Shown here: piece after piece, positions 8,572 to 17,082 of the stretch
How the letters are laid out: every line of letters starts with the position of its first letter
Position numbering within the stretch: the first letter of the stretch is position 1
Assembly: GCA_964576765.1 (NCBI GenBank)
Contig: CAZNWH010000005.1
Coordinates: 1-46,659 of the forward strand
Source of the DNA: Hellea sp964576765
GTDB taxonomy: Bacteria; Pseudomonadota; Alphaproteobacteria; Caulobacterales; Maricaulaceae
Direction: 5' to 3'
DNA length: 46,659 nucleotides
The notes under the pieces: model-generated
The model's input: only the letters and a program-made list of their open reading frames with translations
What the model was told of the DNA's origin: nothing
Databases searched by the model: none
Position numbers and translations under genes: made by a program

Positions 8572-9471
8572 ATAGCCAAAACCTTAAATATCGCTATTTT
8601 GACGGCTGATCCAGCCAATTACTCCAATCGACGTATGATGGAGGCAGGGCGTGAGAGAGGGCATTACGTCTATCCTCTGCCATCACTACGGCAATGCCTC
8701 ACGGTTGACAGTGCCGCTTATGTTGGAAGTCTAAGTCCAAAACCAGATATGGTTATCCCGCGTATTGGGGTGACTTTATCTGGCTTTGGGCAATGTCTCA
8801 TCACTGCTTTTGAAGAAGCCAATATTCCGACCCTAACGTCTTCATTCGGGCTTTTGCATTCGCGGGATAAATTTCTGGCAGGACAAATCTTGGCTAGTCG
8901 AGGCTTTAGCGTACCAAGAACAGTGGCCTTTGCCAGTGCTGACAATATAGAACCTGCTATTAAGGCCGTCGGGGGTTACCCCTTCATTCTCAAAAAACTA
9001 AAAGGGACACAGGGTGAAGCGGTTTATCTTATCAACGATGTCGATAAAGCTTATCGTAAGCTTTCTAAATATATTCGAAAACGTAAACCTTTTTTAGTTC
9101 AGGAATATATTAAAGAATCAAAAGGCTCTGATTTACGCTGTTTCGTCATTGGCGGGCGGGTTGTTGCGGCCATGCGTCGGACAGCGGCGAATGGAGATTT
9201 CCGCGCCAATATCCACGCTGGCGGAACCGGCGAGGCCATTGAACTGACCGAAGATGAAAGGGACATGGCAATTAAGGCGGCCAATACTCTAAAATTACAT
9301 ATTGCGGGCGTCGATATTCTTCAAAGTGATAAAGGCCCTATGCTTCTTGAAGTTAATTCATCCCCGGGACTTCAGGGCATTGAAACAACCACCCAGATAG
9401 ATATAGCCTCCCAGATTATGAGTTATATTGAGACGTTGGTTAAAACCCAAGCCGCTAAACCAAATGGATAA
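8572..9471 (+). CDS. rimK: RimK-family ATP-grasp ligase (alpha-L-glutamate ligase type), apparent ATA start
   Basis: ATP-grasp enzyme of the RimK group, which joins glutamate to a protein or peptide carboxylate through an acyl phosphate. Visible features are the pre-ATP-grasp strand LNIAILTADPANYSNRRM, the FILKKLKGTQGEAVYL nucleotide-binding segment, VQEYIKESKGSDLRCFVIGG, RRTAANGDFRANIHAGG, and the metal-binding MLLEVNSSPGLQGIE. The first canonical start in frame is a TTG at 8599, inside the conserved first strand. ATA at 8572 would give 299 residues with the strand intact, and AGGA lies 7 bases ahead of it. The substrate (ribosomal protein S6 or another) is not determined, so the symbol denotes the family. 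It overlaps the start of the uracil-DNA glycosylase gene. Confidence 0.8.
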   Translation: MAKTLNIAILTADPANYSNRRMMEAGRERGHYVYPLPSLRQCLTVDSAAYVGSLSPKPDMVIPRIGVTLSGFGQCLITAFEEANIPTLTSSFGLLHSRDKFLAGQILASRGFSVPRTVAFASADNIEPAIKAVGGYPFILKKLKGTQGEAVYLINDVDKAYRKLSKYIRKRKPFLVQEYIKESKGSDLRCFVIGGRVVAAMRRTAANGDFRANIHAGGTGEAIELTEDERDMAIKAANTLKLHIAGVDILQSDKGPMLLEVNSSPGLQGIETTTQIDIASQIMSYIETLVKTQAAKPNG

Positions 9472-10234
9472 GGCTTTACAATCAGTTTTAAACTGGTGGA
9501 AAGGCGCAGGTGTTGATGTACCTGATATTACAGCTACGCCCCACTCAAAACGACGGCCACCTAGCCCAATACAAACTCCGGAAACATCTTTACCGCAACG
9601 CAAGATCTTAAAAAACTCGCCATCATCTGATACGGTTCACATCAACGAAAAAGCTAAAAGTGCGGCCTTAAAAGCCAAAACGCTAGCGGAGCTTAAAACA
9701 GCTATGGATACGTTTGATGCCGGACTTTTATCTGACGGATCGCGGCAATGTGTTTTTTCTCGCGGTAACCCCAACTCAGATGTCATGGTTATTGGCGAAG
9801 CTCCCGGACGCGATGAAGATATTGCTGGCAAACCATTTGTCGGACGTTCAGGTCAATTATTGGATCGTATGTTGGCCAGCATCGGCCTGACTGAGGATAA
9901 CTTTTATATCACCAATGTCGTGAATTGGCGGCCGCCTAAAAACCGCAATCCTAAGCCAGAAGAAATTGAAATATGCCGCCCCTTTTTAAATCGGCATATC
10001 AAGCTGGCTGACCCCAAAGTCATTCTCATTGTCGGCGGAGTCTCTTTATCAGCCATGATAGGTATAACAGGTATAATGAAAAACCGGGGTCAGTGGCAAA
10101 CGGTTTCAGTCACGGGTAAGGACATCCCTGCACTGCCCATCTATCACCCCGCTTTTTTACTACGCCAACCCGCGCTCAAAAAAGACGCGTGGAGAGATTT
10201 ACTTACCCTTCGAGACTTTTTGAACGAGTCCTAA
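9464..10234 (+). CDS. Uracil-DNA glycosylase, family 4-like
   Basis: Base-excision repair enzyme that removes uracil from DNA. The protein has 256 residues from the ATG that overlaps the end of the rimK-like gene by 8 bases. Core motifs are GEAPGRDEDIAGKPFVGRSGQLLDR (given in two parts: GEAPGRDE and KPFVGRSGQLL), the NVVNWRPPKNRNP block and the catalytic-loop HPAFLLRQ near the C-terminus. Family 4 enzymes usually bind a 4Fe-4S cluster. Here I see only isolated cysteines (RQCVF and EICRPF), not the usual CxxC start, so cluster binding is uncertain. The first 80 residues are low-complexity and proline-rich, as in many alphaproteobacterial members. Confidence 0.88.
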   Translation: MDKALQSVLNWWKGAGVDVPDITATPHSKRRPPSPIQTPETSLPQRKILKNSPSSDTVHINEKAKSAALKAKTLAELKTAMDTFDAGLLSDGSRQCVFSRGNPNSDVMVIGEAPGRDEDIAGKPFVGRSGQLLDRMLASIGLTEDNFYITNVVNWRPPKNRNPKPEEIEICRPFLNRHIKLADPKVILIVGGVSLSAMIGITGIMKNRGQWQTVSVTGKDIPALPIYHPAFLLRQPALKKDAWRDLLTLRDFLNES

Positions 10235-10314
10235 CAATTTAAAGACTTGCTAATCACCTAAATTAAATTCCTGTTTTCGGCGACGTTATAAAAAACAGCC
10301 CCTATAAGTGCTTT

Positions 10315-11235
10315 ATGACTCAAACCATTAATCAGCAGATGAGCCTGGCAGACATCGTTACATTAATTGCCCTTTCTATATTATGGGGCGGATCATTCTT
10401 CTTTATAGAAATTCTTGTGGATCACCTTCCGCCTCTAACAATAGTAACCTTTCGAGTCGGTCTCGCAGCTTTTGCTTTATGGGGGATAATCCTCGCCCTA
10501 AAACTCCCGCTCCCGAAAACAAAACAACATTGGACTGCATTAGCAGTGATTGGGTTAATCAATAATGCCTTACCCTTCTGTCTCATTACTTGGGGCCAAA
10601 CACAGATTAGTTCAGGGCTGGCCTCTATTTTTAACGCCACAACACCTTTCTTTACTGTGGTCGTAGCTGGCATAATTCTTATTGACGAGAAGATCACGAA
10701 ACAAAAATTACTCGGCGTGACCATCGGGTTATTGGGAACAATTGTGTTAATTGGCCCCGAAGCCTTAAAAGGTTTAACCGGATCAACTCTGGGACAATTA
10801 GCTGTCATCGGCGCTGCTATATCTTATGCATTTGCCGCAGCTTATTCGAGGAGGTTTAAAAAATGGGGGCTATCACCGTTAATGGTGGCCACTGGCCAAG
10901 TCACCATGGCAACACTTATTTTATTGCCTCTTATGTTCATAATAGACCAACCGTGGCTGACCCTAACTATATCATTTGAGGTCCTGTGGGCTATCTCAGG
11001 TTTAGCCTTTTTTAGCACTGTAATCGCGTATATTTTATATTTTCGGCTAATTGCCTCTGCTGGAGCTACAAATGCAGCCTTGGTAACATTTTTGATCCCA
11101 ATTTCGGCTATATTTCTTGGCGTAACGATACTGGGCGAAACCTTCACAGGGCTACAAGCTTTAGGCATGGGCTTAATCGGCTTAGGTTTACTCGTTATGG
11201 ATGGGCGTCTTTTTCAAAAATTGAAAAAGCTATAG
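10315..11235 (+). CDS. EamA/DMT-superfamily permease
   Basis: Inner-membrane protein of 306 residues with about ten hydrophobic helices in two homologous EamA halves (roughly residues 15-145 and 160-300). The opening ALSILWGGSFFFIEILV and LVTFLIPISAIFLGVTILGE near the end of the second half are characteristic of the drug/metabolite transporter superfamily. The substrate cannot be inferred from sequence; members export amino acids or other metabolites. It begins 80 bases after the glycosylase gene, so it may have its own promoter. Confidence 0.88.
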   Translation: MTQTINQQMSLADIVTLIALSILWGGSFFFIEILVDHLPPLTIVTFRVGLAAFALWGIILALKLPLPKTKQHWTALAVIGLINNALPFCLITWGQTQISSGLASIFNATTPFFTVVVAGIILIDEKITKQKLLGVTIGLLGTIVLIGPEALKGLTGSTLGQLAVIGAAISYAFAAAYSRRFKKWGLSPLMVATGQVTMATLILLPLMFIIDQPWLTLTISFEVLWAISGLAFFSTVIAYILYFRLIASAGATNAALVTFLIPISAIFLGVTILGETFTGLQALGMGLIGLGLLVMDGRLFQKLKKL

Positions 11236-11248
11236 GAAATTTCCGGCC

Positions 11249-12085
11249 TTATTGGCGATTTTGCGCCAGAGTCCATTTTACCCATAGCATGAAAATCAGA
11301 GGCCCTTCGACTAAGTAGCGTTTCCACAAACGCTTAGGTTCAGAGAGCAAGCGAAAGAGCCATTCAAGACGGTACTTTTGCATCCATTTTGGCGCGCGTT
11401 TGATACGGCCTGTCAAAAATTCAAGCGAAGCTCCAACACATAAACCTAGTCCTATACAATCCCCACGGTCCAGACAGGCTTTAGCTACCATTTCCTGCTG
11501 AGGAGAACCTACACAAATAAAAGTATAGCGCGCAGGGTGCTTATGAATAAAATCTGCCGCTGCCGCGACGGCCTCAGGTTTCTTACGAAGACCCATAGGG
11601 GGCTGATGATGATTAATAGTCGTCAGGCCATAAATCTCTTTAAGCTTGGCTATGATATCATCATCTGCGCCGATCACATTAATCGGCTCAGTGGGCAGGA
11701 TAACATTATCAAAAAGCTGCCCTGTTAAATCAGATCCCGGAACAGCCTTAAGAGGAATGCCGGAAAACTTTGCCAATAATTCTAGAATACGAGAATCACA
11801 AACAGACAGCCAGGAAGCTTCATAAAGCGGACCATAAACATCAGGCTCTTTATGAAGACGCACTAGGTGATCTACATTTGGTGTCACAATATAGCGGAAC
11901 CCATGATTACGAGTCACCCACTTAGCGCGAGCTAAAGTTTGCATGGGGGTCAACGGGTCAAATGTCGCCCCGATAAATTGGAAAAACCGCTGGTTAACAC
12001 GCCAATCTGTTTGCCCAGGACGCGGTTCCTTCCGGCGATCAACGCCGCGAGATTGCGGCGGTATTATCTTTTTAACACCGCTCAT
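11249..12085 (-). CDS. WecG/TagA/CpsF-family glycosyltransferase
   Basis: Glycosyltransferase (GT26 type) that usually adds a sugar to a lipid-linked intermediate in polysaccharide synthesis. I chose the internal ATG (MSGVKKIIPPQ, 278 residues); an ATG 33 bases upstream would add MRLRVKRDDGT. Diagnostic blocks are FRYIVTPNVDHLVRLHK, the GSDLTGQLF region, FICVGSPQQEMVAKAC and the C-terminal GASLEFLTGRIKRAPKWMQK followed by LEWLFRLLSEPKRLWKRYL. A final hydrophobic helix suggests membrane association. It is next to a MinD-like protein on the same strand, so both may belong to an exopolysaccharide or holdfast function; that link is inferred. Confidence 0.9.
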   Translation of the reverse strand: MSGVKKIIPPQSRGVDRRKEPRPGQTDWRVNQRFFQFIGATFDPLTPMQTLARAKWVTRNHGFRYIVTPNVDHLVRLHKEPDVYGPLYEASWLSVCDSRILELLAKFSGIPLKAVPGSDLTGQLFDNVILPTEPINVIGADDDIIAKLKEIYGLTTINHHQPPMGLRKKPEAVAAAADFIHKHPARYTFICVGSPQQEMVAKACLDRGDCIGLGLCVGASLEFLTGRIKRAPKWMQKYRLEWLFRLLSEPKRLWKRYLVEGPLIFMLWVKWTLAQNRQ

Positions 12086-12184
12086 AGTGCCATCATCTCT
12101 TTTAACACGTAATCTCATAAACCATATCTATCATAAAGGCGTTAGGATTACGTTTACAGCCAAACTCAAATATTCATTTGATTA

Positions 12185-12898
12185 TCAGGCCACTTTACTC
12201 CGCTTAGTCTGTTCCCGCATACGCCCGATAAGCCGGTCTGCCATTGTCTGGCGCTGTGGTTCATCCGAAGCATGGCCCGCGTAAGGCGGAGGCGCGCCTA
12301 GATGTTCTCGAACCGTATCTGTCAACATAAGCGCCGTTTCCACAGCGTCATTACGCGTGCCTACTGACAAAATAACAGGATCAAATCTTGGATCACGGCG
12401 GCGCACTGCCTCAATCATCCAGTAAGCCCTCATAAATTTATCCTGGGCCGTATCATAGGCCAGAATGCTCACATCGGCTGCGGTAGCTAAGCGGACATGA
12501 GCCGGCGTACAGCCCACTGGCGGTACCACAAACACCCAATCATAAGATAAAGATAAAGCTGCAAGACTTCCCAAAGCTGAATCCAGATCAGTCTCACCAG
12601 CGGCAGCTGCCGTAAAATGTTCGTTTGATGTAACATATTTAACGTCATCAAGGTCGGCACCATTATTGAGAACATCATAAATAGTTTTGTGGTAGATGAT
12701 TCCGGCCGCATCCATCATGGACCCATTTTGACAATCCAGCATCAATACTGTCTCGCCGAAACTGGCTGCTTTCCGCCCAAGGGACAAGGCCAATTCCGAT
12801 TGACCCTGCGCTTCACTCGCTAGAAAAACAGGCACAAGTCTTCCCGCAGGATGATACTCATCCTTATGTTTTTTCCGAGACGGCAATCGCCCCTCCAT
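12185..12898 (-). CDS. MinD/FlhG-like SIMIBI-fold protein with degenerate P-loop
   Basis: A 237-residue protein that follows the MinD/FlhG/CpaE layout. It has a first strand VPVFLASEAQGQSELALSLG, then GETVLMLDCQNG, KTIYDVLNNGADLDDV, and YDWVFVVPPVG at the Walker B-like position, followed by ATAADVSILAYDTAQD. In active members the Walker A reads KGGVGKT or SGKGGVGKS; here it reads SEAQGQSE, with no lysine or threonine in place. ATP hydrolysis therefore looks lost or altered. It sits 99 bases upstream of the WecG-type transferase on the same strand. A CpsD-like or pilus/polar-localisation role is possible, but none is shown. Confidence 0.65.
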   Translation of the reverse strand: MEGRLPSRKKHKDEYHPAGRLVPVFLASEAQGQSELALSLGRKAASFGETVLMLDCQNGSMMDAAGIIYHKTIYDVLNNGADLDDVKYVTSNEHFTAAAAGETDLDSALGSLAALSLSYDWVFVVPPVGCTPAHVRLATAADVSILAYDTAQDKFMRAYWMIEAVRRRDPRFDPVILSVGTRNDAVETALMLTDTVREHLGAPPPYAGHASDEPQRQTMADRLIGRMREQTKRSKVA

Positions 12899-13024
12899 TT
12901 ACTCTTTTAGTTTGGGCCTAATGACCTCTTTACAAAGTTGTTATAAAGCAAGGGGTCTTAAAGTTAGGCGAAGGAGAAGGGTAAATAAGTCTATAAAATA
13001 ACGTAAAGATTGCCTTAATATCGG

Positions 13025-14053
13025 TTAAGCAAATTTTACATATTGGCTAGGAGAAACCCCATACCACCTTTTTACCGCTCGGTTAAAAGCGGCTTGGTCA
13101 TTATAGCATAACTCTTGGGAAATAACTGAAAAGCTTTCACCCCTTTCGTGAAGTTCTTTGAACAAAGTTTGACGTTCTAAATCCAATAATTCGCGGTATT
13201 TCAGGCCAGATGATTTGAGTATTTTACGTAAGTCCCTTTCACTAAAATTAAGTCGGGAGGCTATAATCGGTAAGCTCACCTGTCCAAGAGTCAAAGCCCC
13301 GCGAATAGAGGCTCGAACAGCTATCTCCAGACTTTCGGACATGGTATCAGCCTTGAGGAGTTGATCCAATTTCGCTATCCCCAAAGAAAGTTTTTCGTCA
13401 TCTCGTGTTGGCAATGGCGTGTTCATGGCTGCTTCATAAAATTCAATACCAACTTTGGGTTGGTCAAAAAACACAGGGCAGTCATAAAGTTGGTCAAATA
13501 GTGACATATCGTCAGGTTTGCTTTGATTGAAACAAACAGATTTCAAATCTTTGCTTACTCCCCAGCCTAGCCAATTGAATGTCGTCGCATAGGCCCCACA
13601 AATCATATTTAAAACATGGTAGCACGTCTTAACTTCTTCATAGGGCGTTAAGCTCAAAAAGTGTCCTGGCCGCCCGTTTATACCAATCGTGTCATAAGAT
13701 ATCTCGCCGGCATCAACAGCTATGCGTTGGTATTTTGCGTTTAGACTTATCGACTGTCTGATGTTCTTACATAAAGTATAGATTGTCCCTGTCTGGGCAT
13801 AATTGACAATTCGAAAATTATGCCCAACACGCAATCCTAAATCTGGATCATCCAAAACTTTGGCAGCATGTCTGTAAAGGTCTTCAACAAGAGGGATGTC
13901 TATACGCGCAACAGCATTGTCTAACTTGGCCTGATTAAGATTTAAAAAAGAGAGACATTGCACTTTTCCAAAACCCAACATATCAAGCTGATATATCTGT
14001 TCAGACAAGTAACGCATGGATATGGTATTTTTCAAACTCTGCGCCACGTCCAT
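13025..14053 (-). CDS. AraC-family transcriptional regulator (AraC-binding-domain type)
   Basis: A 342-residue regulator with an N-terminal ligand-binding-type domain (about residues 20-210, including DPDLGLRVGHNFRIVNY) of the kind found in OruR/ArgR-like AraC proteins. The C-terminal AraC DNA-binding domain has two helix-turn-helices: LNFSERDLRKILKSSGLKY, then SFSVISQELCYNDQAAFNRAVKRWYGVSPSQY. It is divergent from the Atm1-type ABC exporter, with 281 bases between them that include a 25-bp palindrome. Control of that exporter, of itself, or of neither is possible; target and inducer are unknown. Confidence 0.88.
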   Translation of the reverse strand: MDVAQSLKNTISMRYLSEQIYQLDMLGFGKVQCLSFLNLNQAKLDNAVARIDIPLVEDLYRHAAKVLDDPDLGLRVGHNFRIVNYAQTGTIYTLCKNIRQSISLNAKYQRIAVDAGEISYDTIGINGRPGHFLSLTPYEEVKTCYHVLNMICGAYATTFNWLGWGVSKDLKSVCFNQSKPDDMSLFDQLYDCPVFFDQPKVGIEFYEAAMNTPLPTRDDEKLSLGIAKLDQLLKADTMSESLEIAVRASIRGALTLGQVSLPIIASRLNFSERDLRKILKSSGLKYRELLDLERQTLFKELHERGESFSVISQELCYNDQAAFNRAVKRWYGVSPSQYVKFA

Positions 14054-14334
14054 ATTTCCATTAAAATCAGAGTTGTTTCATAAATGACAATCTTTCGTTG
14101 TCAATAAAGACAAGAATTTTAATCAAAACTGACAACTATGAATTGATTTAAGGACAAGACTTTATTTTAAAACACTCTTATCAATATATTGGTTGCTCAG
14201 CCATAGGGTTAGTTAATAATGTGGGGCGCAGGAGGAACATGTGAAATTATTTCACATGTTTCTTCATCGTCATGTAAAACTTTAGTAAATTCTATTTAGA
14301 TAAAACGCTAGACTTTGCGCTATAGGCTCCCCAA
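14054..14334. promoter_or_regulatory. Intergenic region between AraC regulator and ABC exporter
   Basis: The longest non-coding stretch in the window (281 bases). It is A/T-rich and holds the 25-bp palindrome described separately, but no open frame or RNA gene that I recognise. Both flanking genes are divergent and must be expressed from here. Confidence 0.6.
14236..14260. promoter_or_regulatory. Perfect 25-bp palindrome, likely operator
   Basis: Two exact 11-bp arms, AACATGTGAAA and TTTCACATGTT, flank a central TTA. There is no following T-run, so it does not look like a terminator. It lies 75 bases upstream of the ABC exporter ATG and 183 bases from the divergent AraC-type gene. The symmetry fits a dimeric helix-turn-helix repressor (TetR, MarR or GntR type) better than an AraC monomer pair. 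The cognate regulator is unknown. Confidence 0.6.
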
Positions 14335-16173
14335 ATGGCATTCATGCCGCCTGAAACACCTCCATCAGATTTCAAAGAGCAAAGCCTAACCTACCAGCTC
14401 AAAAGTTTTTGGCGGCTGTGGCCATATTTATGGCCGACGGAAAAACCTGGATATAAGCTAAGAACATTCTTGGCGATGACATTTACCATCGCGGGGCAGT
14501 TTATTGTGGTCGCAGCTCCCTTTTTTCTTGGTAAAGCCATAGACGGGTTAAATCTTCAAATCTCAGATATGGGCCTAGGAACAACAATCAGTTGGAGCCT
14601 CATTATACTCATTATAGCCTATGGAGGATTTCGGCTATTTTCAGTCCTTTTATCCGAAGGCCGCGAATATATTTTCGCTCCCGTTGCCCAATATGCGCAG
14701 CGCGCAGTGGCAACATCAACATTTGCTCATTTGCACCAGCTTTCTCTTCGTTATCATCTGGAAAAACGCACAGGGGGCCTTTCCCGTATTATTGAGCGCG
14801 GCATCCGATCAATTGATTTCCTTTTTCGGTTCCTGCTTTTCAATATCGGACCAACTTTGCTCCAATTAGCGATTGCTGGCCTTGCTTTTTGGCTAGCCTA
14901 TAGTTGGGAATTCGCCCTAATCGCCGTAGCTGTCGTCATTACTTATATCTGGTTCACCATCACGACAACAGAATGGCGGCTTAAATTCAGGCGCGATATG
15001 AATAGGCAAGATACTGAAGCCAACGCAAAGGCTATTGATAGTTTGCTCAACTATGAAACAGTTAAATATTTCAACGCCGAAAAATTTGAAACAGACCGCT
15101 ATGATCAGGCCATGGCCGGTTATCAAAAAGCCGCCATTTTATCTCGTACATCACTTGCTACGGTCAATATAGGTCAAAGTTTCCTTATGAACCTAGGCTT
15201 GGTCGCTTTGGTGTTACTGGCCGCGCAACGCGTGCTTGGCGGAGCCATGACGACGGGCGATATTTTCGCCATCACCATGGTTATGATGCAAGTCTATAGA
15301 CCTTTAAATATTCTTGGCTTTGCGTACCGCGAAATTAAACAAGCGCTCACCGATATGGAAAAAATGTTTGCGCTAAGAGATATAAAGCCTGAGGTGCAAG
15401 ACTATCCAGACGCGCAAGATATACAAGACGTACGCGGCGCGATAACATTTGAGAATGTAGGGTTTCGATATGAGACTGACCGCACTATCTTAAAGGCTGT
15501 CAGTTTTGAAATTTCACCCGGACAGACTGTAGCGGTAGTAGGGCCAACGGGCGCGGGCAAGTCCACGCTCTCCCGTATTCTTTTTCGGTTTTATAATATC
15601 GAAAGCGGGGCCATAAAAATAGACGGAATAAACATAAGCGATATAAGTCAAGATAGTTTACGCCGCGCCATAGGGATAGTTCCCCAAGATACAGTACTGT
15701 TCAATGATACGATTGGTTACAATATAGGTTACGCCAAACCCGGTTCAAATCACGACGAAATCATTGCCGCTGCAAAGGCCGCGCAAATTCATGGCTTCGT
15801 AAGTACTCTTCCCAAAGGTTATGATACTATGGTCGGCGAACGCGGCCTCAAACTCTCAGGCGGAGAAAAACAGCGCGTCGCGATTGCCAGAACTTTACTT
15901 AAAAATCCCGCCATCCTTATTCTGGACGAAGCGACATCGGCACTCGACAGCGTCACAGAACGCGAGATACAAACTGCACTCGATAACGCCTCTAAAAATC
16001 GCACAACTCTTGTGATAGCTCATCGACTCTCAACTATCGTGAACGCCGATAAAATCATAGTTATGGATGAGGGATCTATTAGCGAACAAGGGACACATTC
16101 ACAACTTCTGAAAAAAGGTGGGCTGTATACAAGGTTATGGAAGCAACAGGAAAAAAAACCTGAGAATGTTTGA
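14335..16173 (+). CDS. Atm1/HMT1-type ABC exporter (fused permease and ATPase)
   Basis: Half-transporter of 612 residues that dimerises in the inner membrane. Residues about 40-330 hold six transmembrane helices, with the Atm1-family segments YHLEKRTGGLSRIIERG and NYETVKYFNAEKFE. The ATPase half has Walker A GPTGAGKST at about 403, signature LSGGEKQRVAIAR at about 507, and Walker B ILILDEATSALDS at about 529. Mitochondrial ABCB7/Atm1 relatives export glutathione-linked sulfur compounds, and bacterial ones confer metal tolerance. The substrate here is inferred only from family. It has its own upstream region with the palindrome described separately. Confidence 0.92.
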   Translation: MAFMPPETPPSDFKEQSLTYQLKSFWRLWPYLWPTEKPGYKLRTFLAMTFTIAGQFIVVAAPFFLGKAIDGLNLQISDMGLGTTISWSLIILIIAYGGFRLFSVLLSEGREYIFAPVAQYAQRAVATSTFAHLHQLSLRYHLEKRTGGLSRIIERGIRSIDFLFRFLLFNIGPTLLQLAIAGLAFWLAYSWEFALIAVAVVITYIWFTITTTEWRLKFRRDMNRQDTEANAKAIDSLLNYETVKYFNAEKFETDRYDQAMAGYQKAAILSRTSLATVNIGQSFLMNLGLVALVLLAAQRVLGGAMTTGDIFAITMVMMQVYRPLNILGFAYREIKQALTDMEKMFALRDIKPEVQDYPDAQDIQDVRGAITFENVGFRYETDRTILKAVSFEISPGQTVAVVGPTGAGKSTLSRILFRFYNIESGAIKIDGINISDISQDSLRRAIGIVPQDTVLFNDTIGYNIGYAKPGSNHDEIIAAAKAAQIHGFVSTLPKGYDTMVGERGLKLSGGEKQRVAIARTLLKNPAILILDEATSALDSVTEREIQTALDNASKNRTTLVIAHRLSTIVNADKIIVMDEGSISEQGTHSQLLKKGGLYTRLWKQQEKKPENV

Positions 16174-16266
16174 ATTAGATGACGTAAACCCGATTAATTC
16201 CCTCTTGCAGACATCACCACTTTGTTTGACACTGCGCGCGGGTTAAACACATTACAAGGAGAGCAT

Positions 16267-17082
16267 TTGCGCTCGGTTATTTTCAATACTTTTTTTGCCT
16301 TTGGCACGATCATTTATGCTCTGATCTGCGTAGCTTTATCCCTGCTTCCTTGGCGTAATCCGATGATGGCCAGCCTGCGCCGTTATACCCGCCTGATGGT
16401 CTGGGGTATGCGCAATATTGCCGGGATCAAGGTCAATGTGTCTGGGCATGAACATATCCCCGAAGGCGCGGCGATTATCGCAGCCAAGCATCAAAGCTAT
16501 GGGGACGGCTTTGTCGCCTTCGCGCAATTTCATGATCTGTCATTCGTAACGGGGGACGCGATTGCTAAACATCCTTTTATCGGGCGTATCCTTTATAAAA
16601 TGAACGCGGTGGTGATCAATAATTGCGGAGGTGAAGATCAACGCAAAAAGATGAGTGAAAGCGCCGCCGTGGTACGTGAGCAAGGCCGCAAAATCTTGAT
16701 CTATCCCGAGGGGCACCTCTCCAAGATCGGCACGCAGCACAGATATAGAAAAGGCGTCTATCACCTTTATAAGGATTTTAATTGCCCTGTTGTCCCATTG
16801 GCCAGTAATTTGGGCCAACGATGGAATCAAAATGATTGGACCAAACATCAAGGCCGCGCCGACCTGGAATTCCTGCCGCCCATTATGCCGGGATTGGATA
16901 AAGAGGAATTTATGGAAAAATTGGAGCGCATGATCGAAACTCGCTCCATCGCGCTTTTGGACATGGATAATCTTGGCGCTCTGAACCCAGGTGACATAGG
17001 CAAGACGGAAGAAAATGACGTAGCCCGCGAAAAGAGGTTGGCGCGAGAACAAGAAGAGAGCGAAAAAGAGATGAAATCATGA
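16267..17082 (+). CDS. plsC: 1-acyl-sn-glycerol-3-phosphate acyltransferase (PlsC family)
   Basis: Membrane acyltransferase that converts lysophosphatidate, or another lysophospholipid, to the diacyl form. The catalytic HX4D motif is in AAKHQSYGDGF, and the second block is YPEGHLSKIG in place of the more usual PEGT. I chose TTG at 16267 because AAGGAGAG lies 5 bases ahead of it and the protein then opens MRSVIFNTFFAFGTIIY, a normal PlsC membrane anchor; this gives 271 residues. A TTG 45 bases upstream has no Shine-Dalgarno. It overlaps the next gene by four bases (ATGA), tying it to an LplT-like carrier. Confidence 0.87.
   Translation: MRSVIFNTFFAFGTIIYALICVALSLLPWRNPMMASLRRYTRLMVWGMRNIAGIKVNVSGHEHIPEGAAIIAAKHQSYGDGFVAFAQFHDLSFVTGDAIAKHPFIGRILYKMNAVVINNCGGEDQRKKMSESAAVVREQGRKILIYPEGHLSKIGTQHRYRKGVYHLYKDFNCPVVPLASNLGQRWNQNDWTKHQGRADLEFLPPIMPGLDKEEFMEKLERMIETRSIALLDMDNLGALNPGDIGKTEENDVAREKRLAREQEESEKEMKS

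Noticed and set aside
10240..10262. TTAA-N7-CTAA before the EamA gene, considered as a CtrA site
   Set aside because: One half-site deviates and no further support is present.
13015..13028. TTAA-N6-TTAA near the AraC-type gene end, considered as a CtrA site
   Set aside because: Spacing is six, not seven, and it overlaps a stop codon, so a chance match is likelier.
16540..17052. A 170-residue minus-strand open frame inside plsC
   Set aside because: PlsC on the other strand carries the catalytic motifs; the antisense frame shows no recognisable domain.
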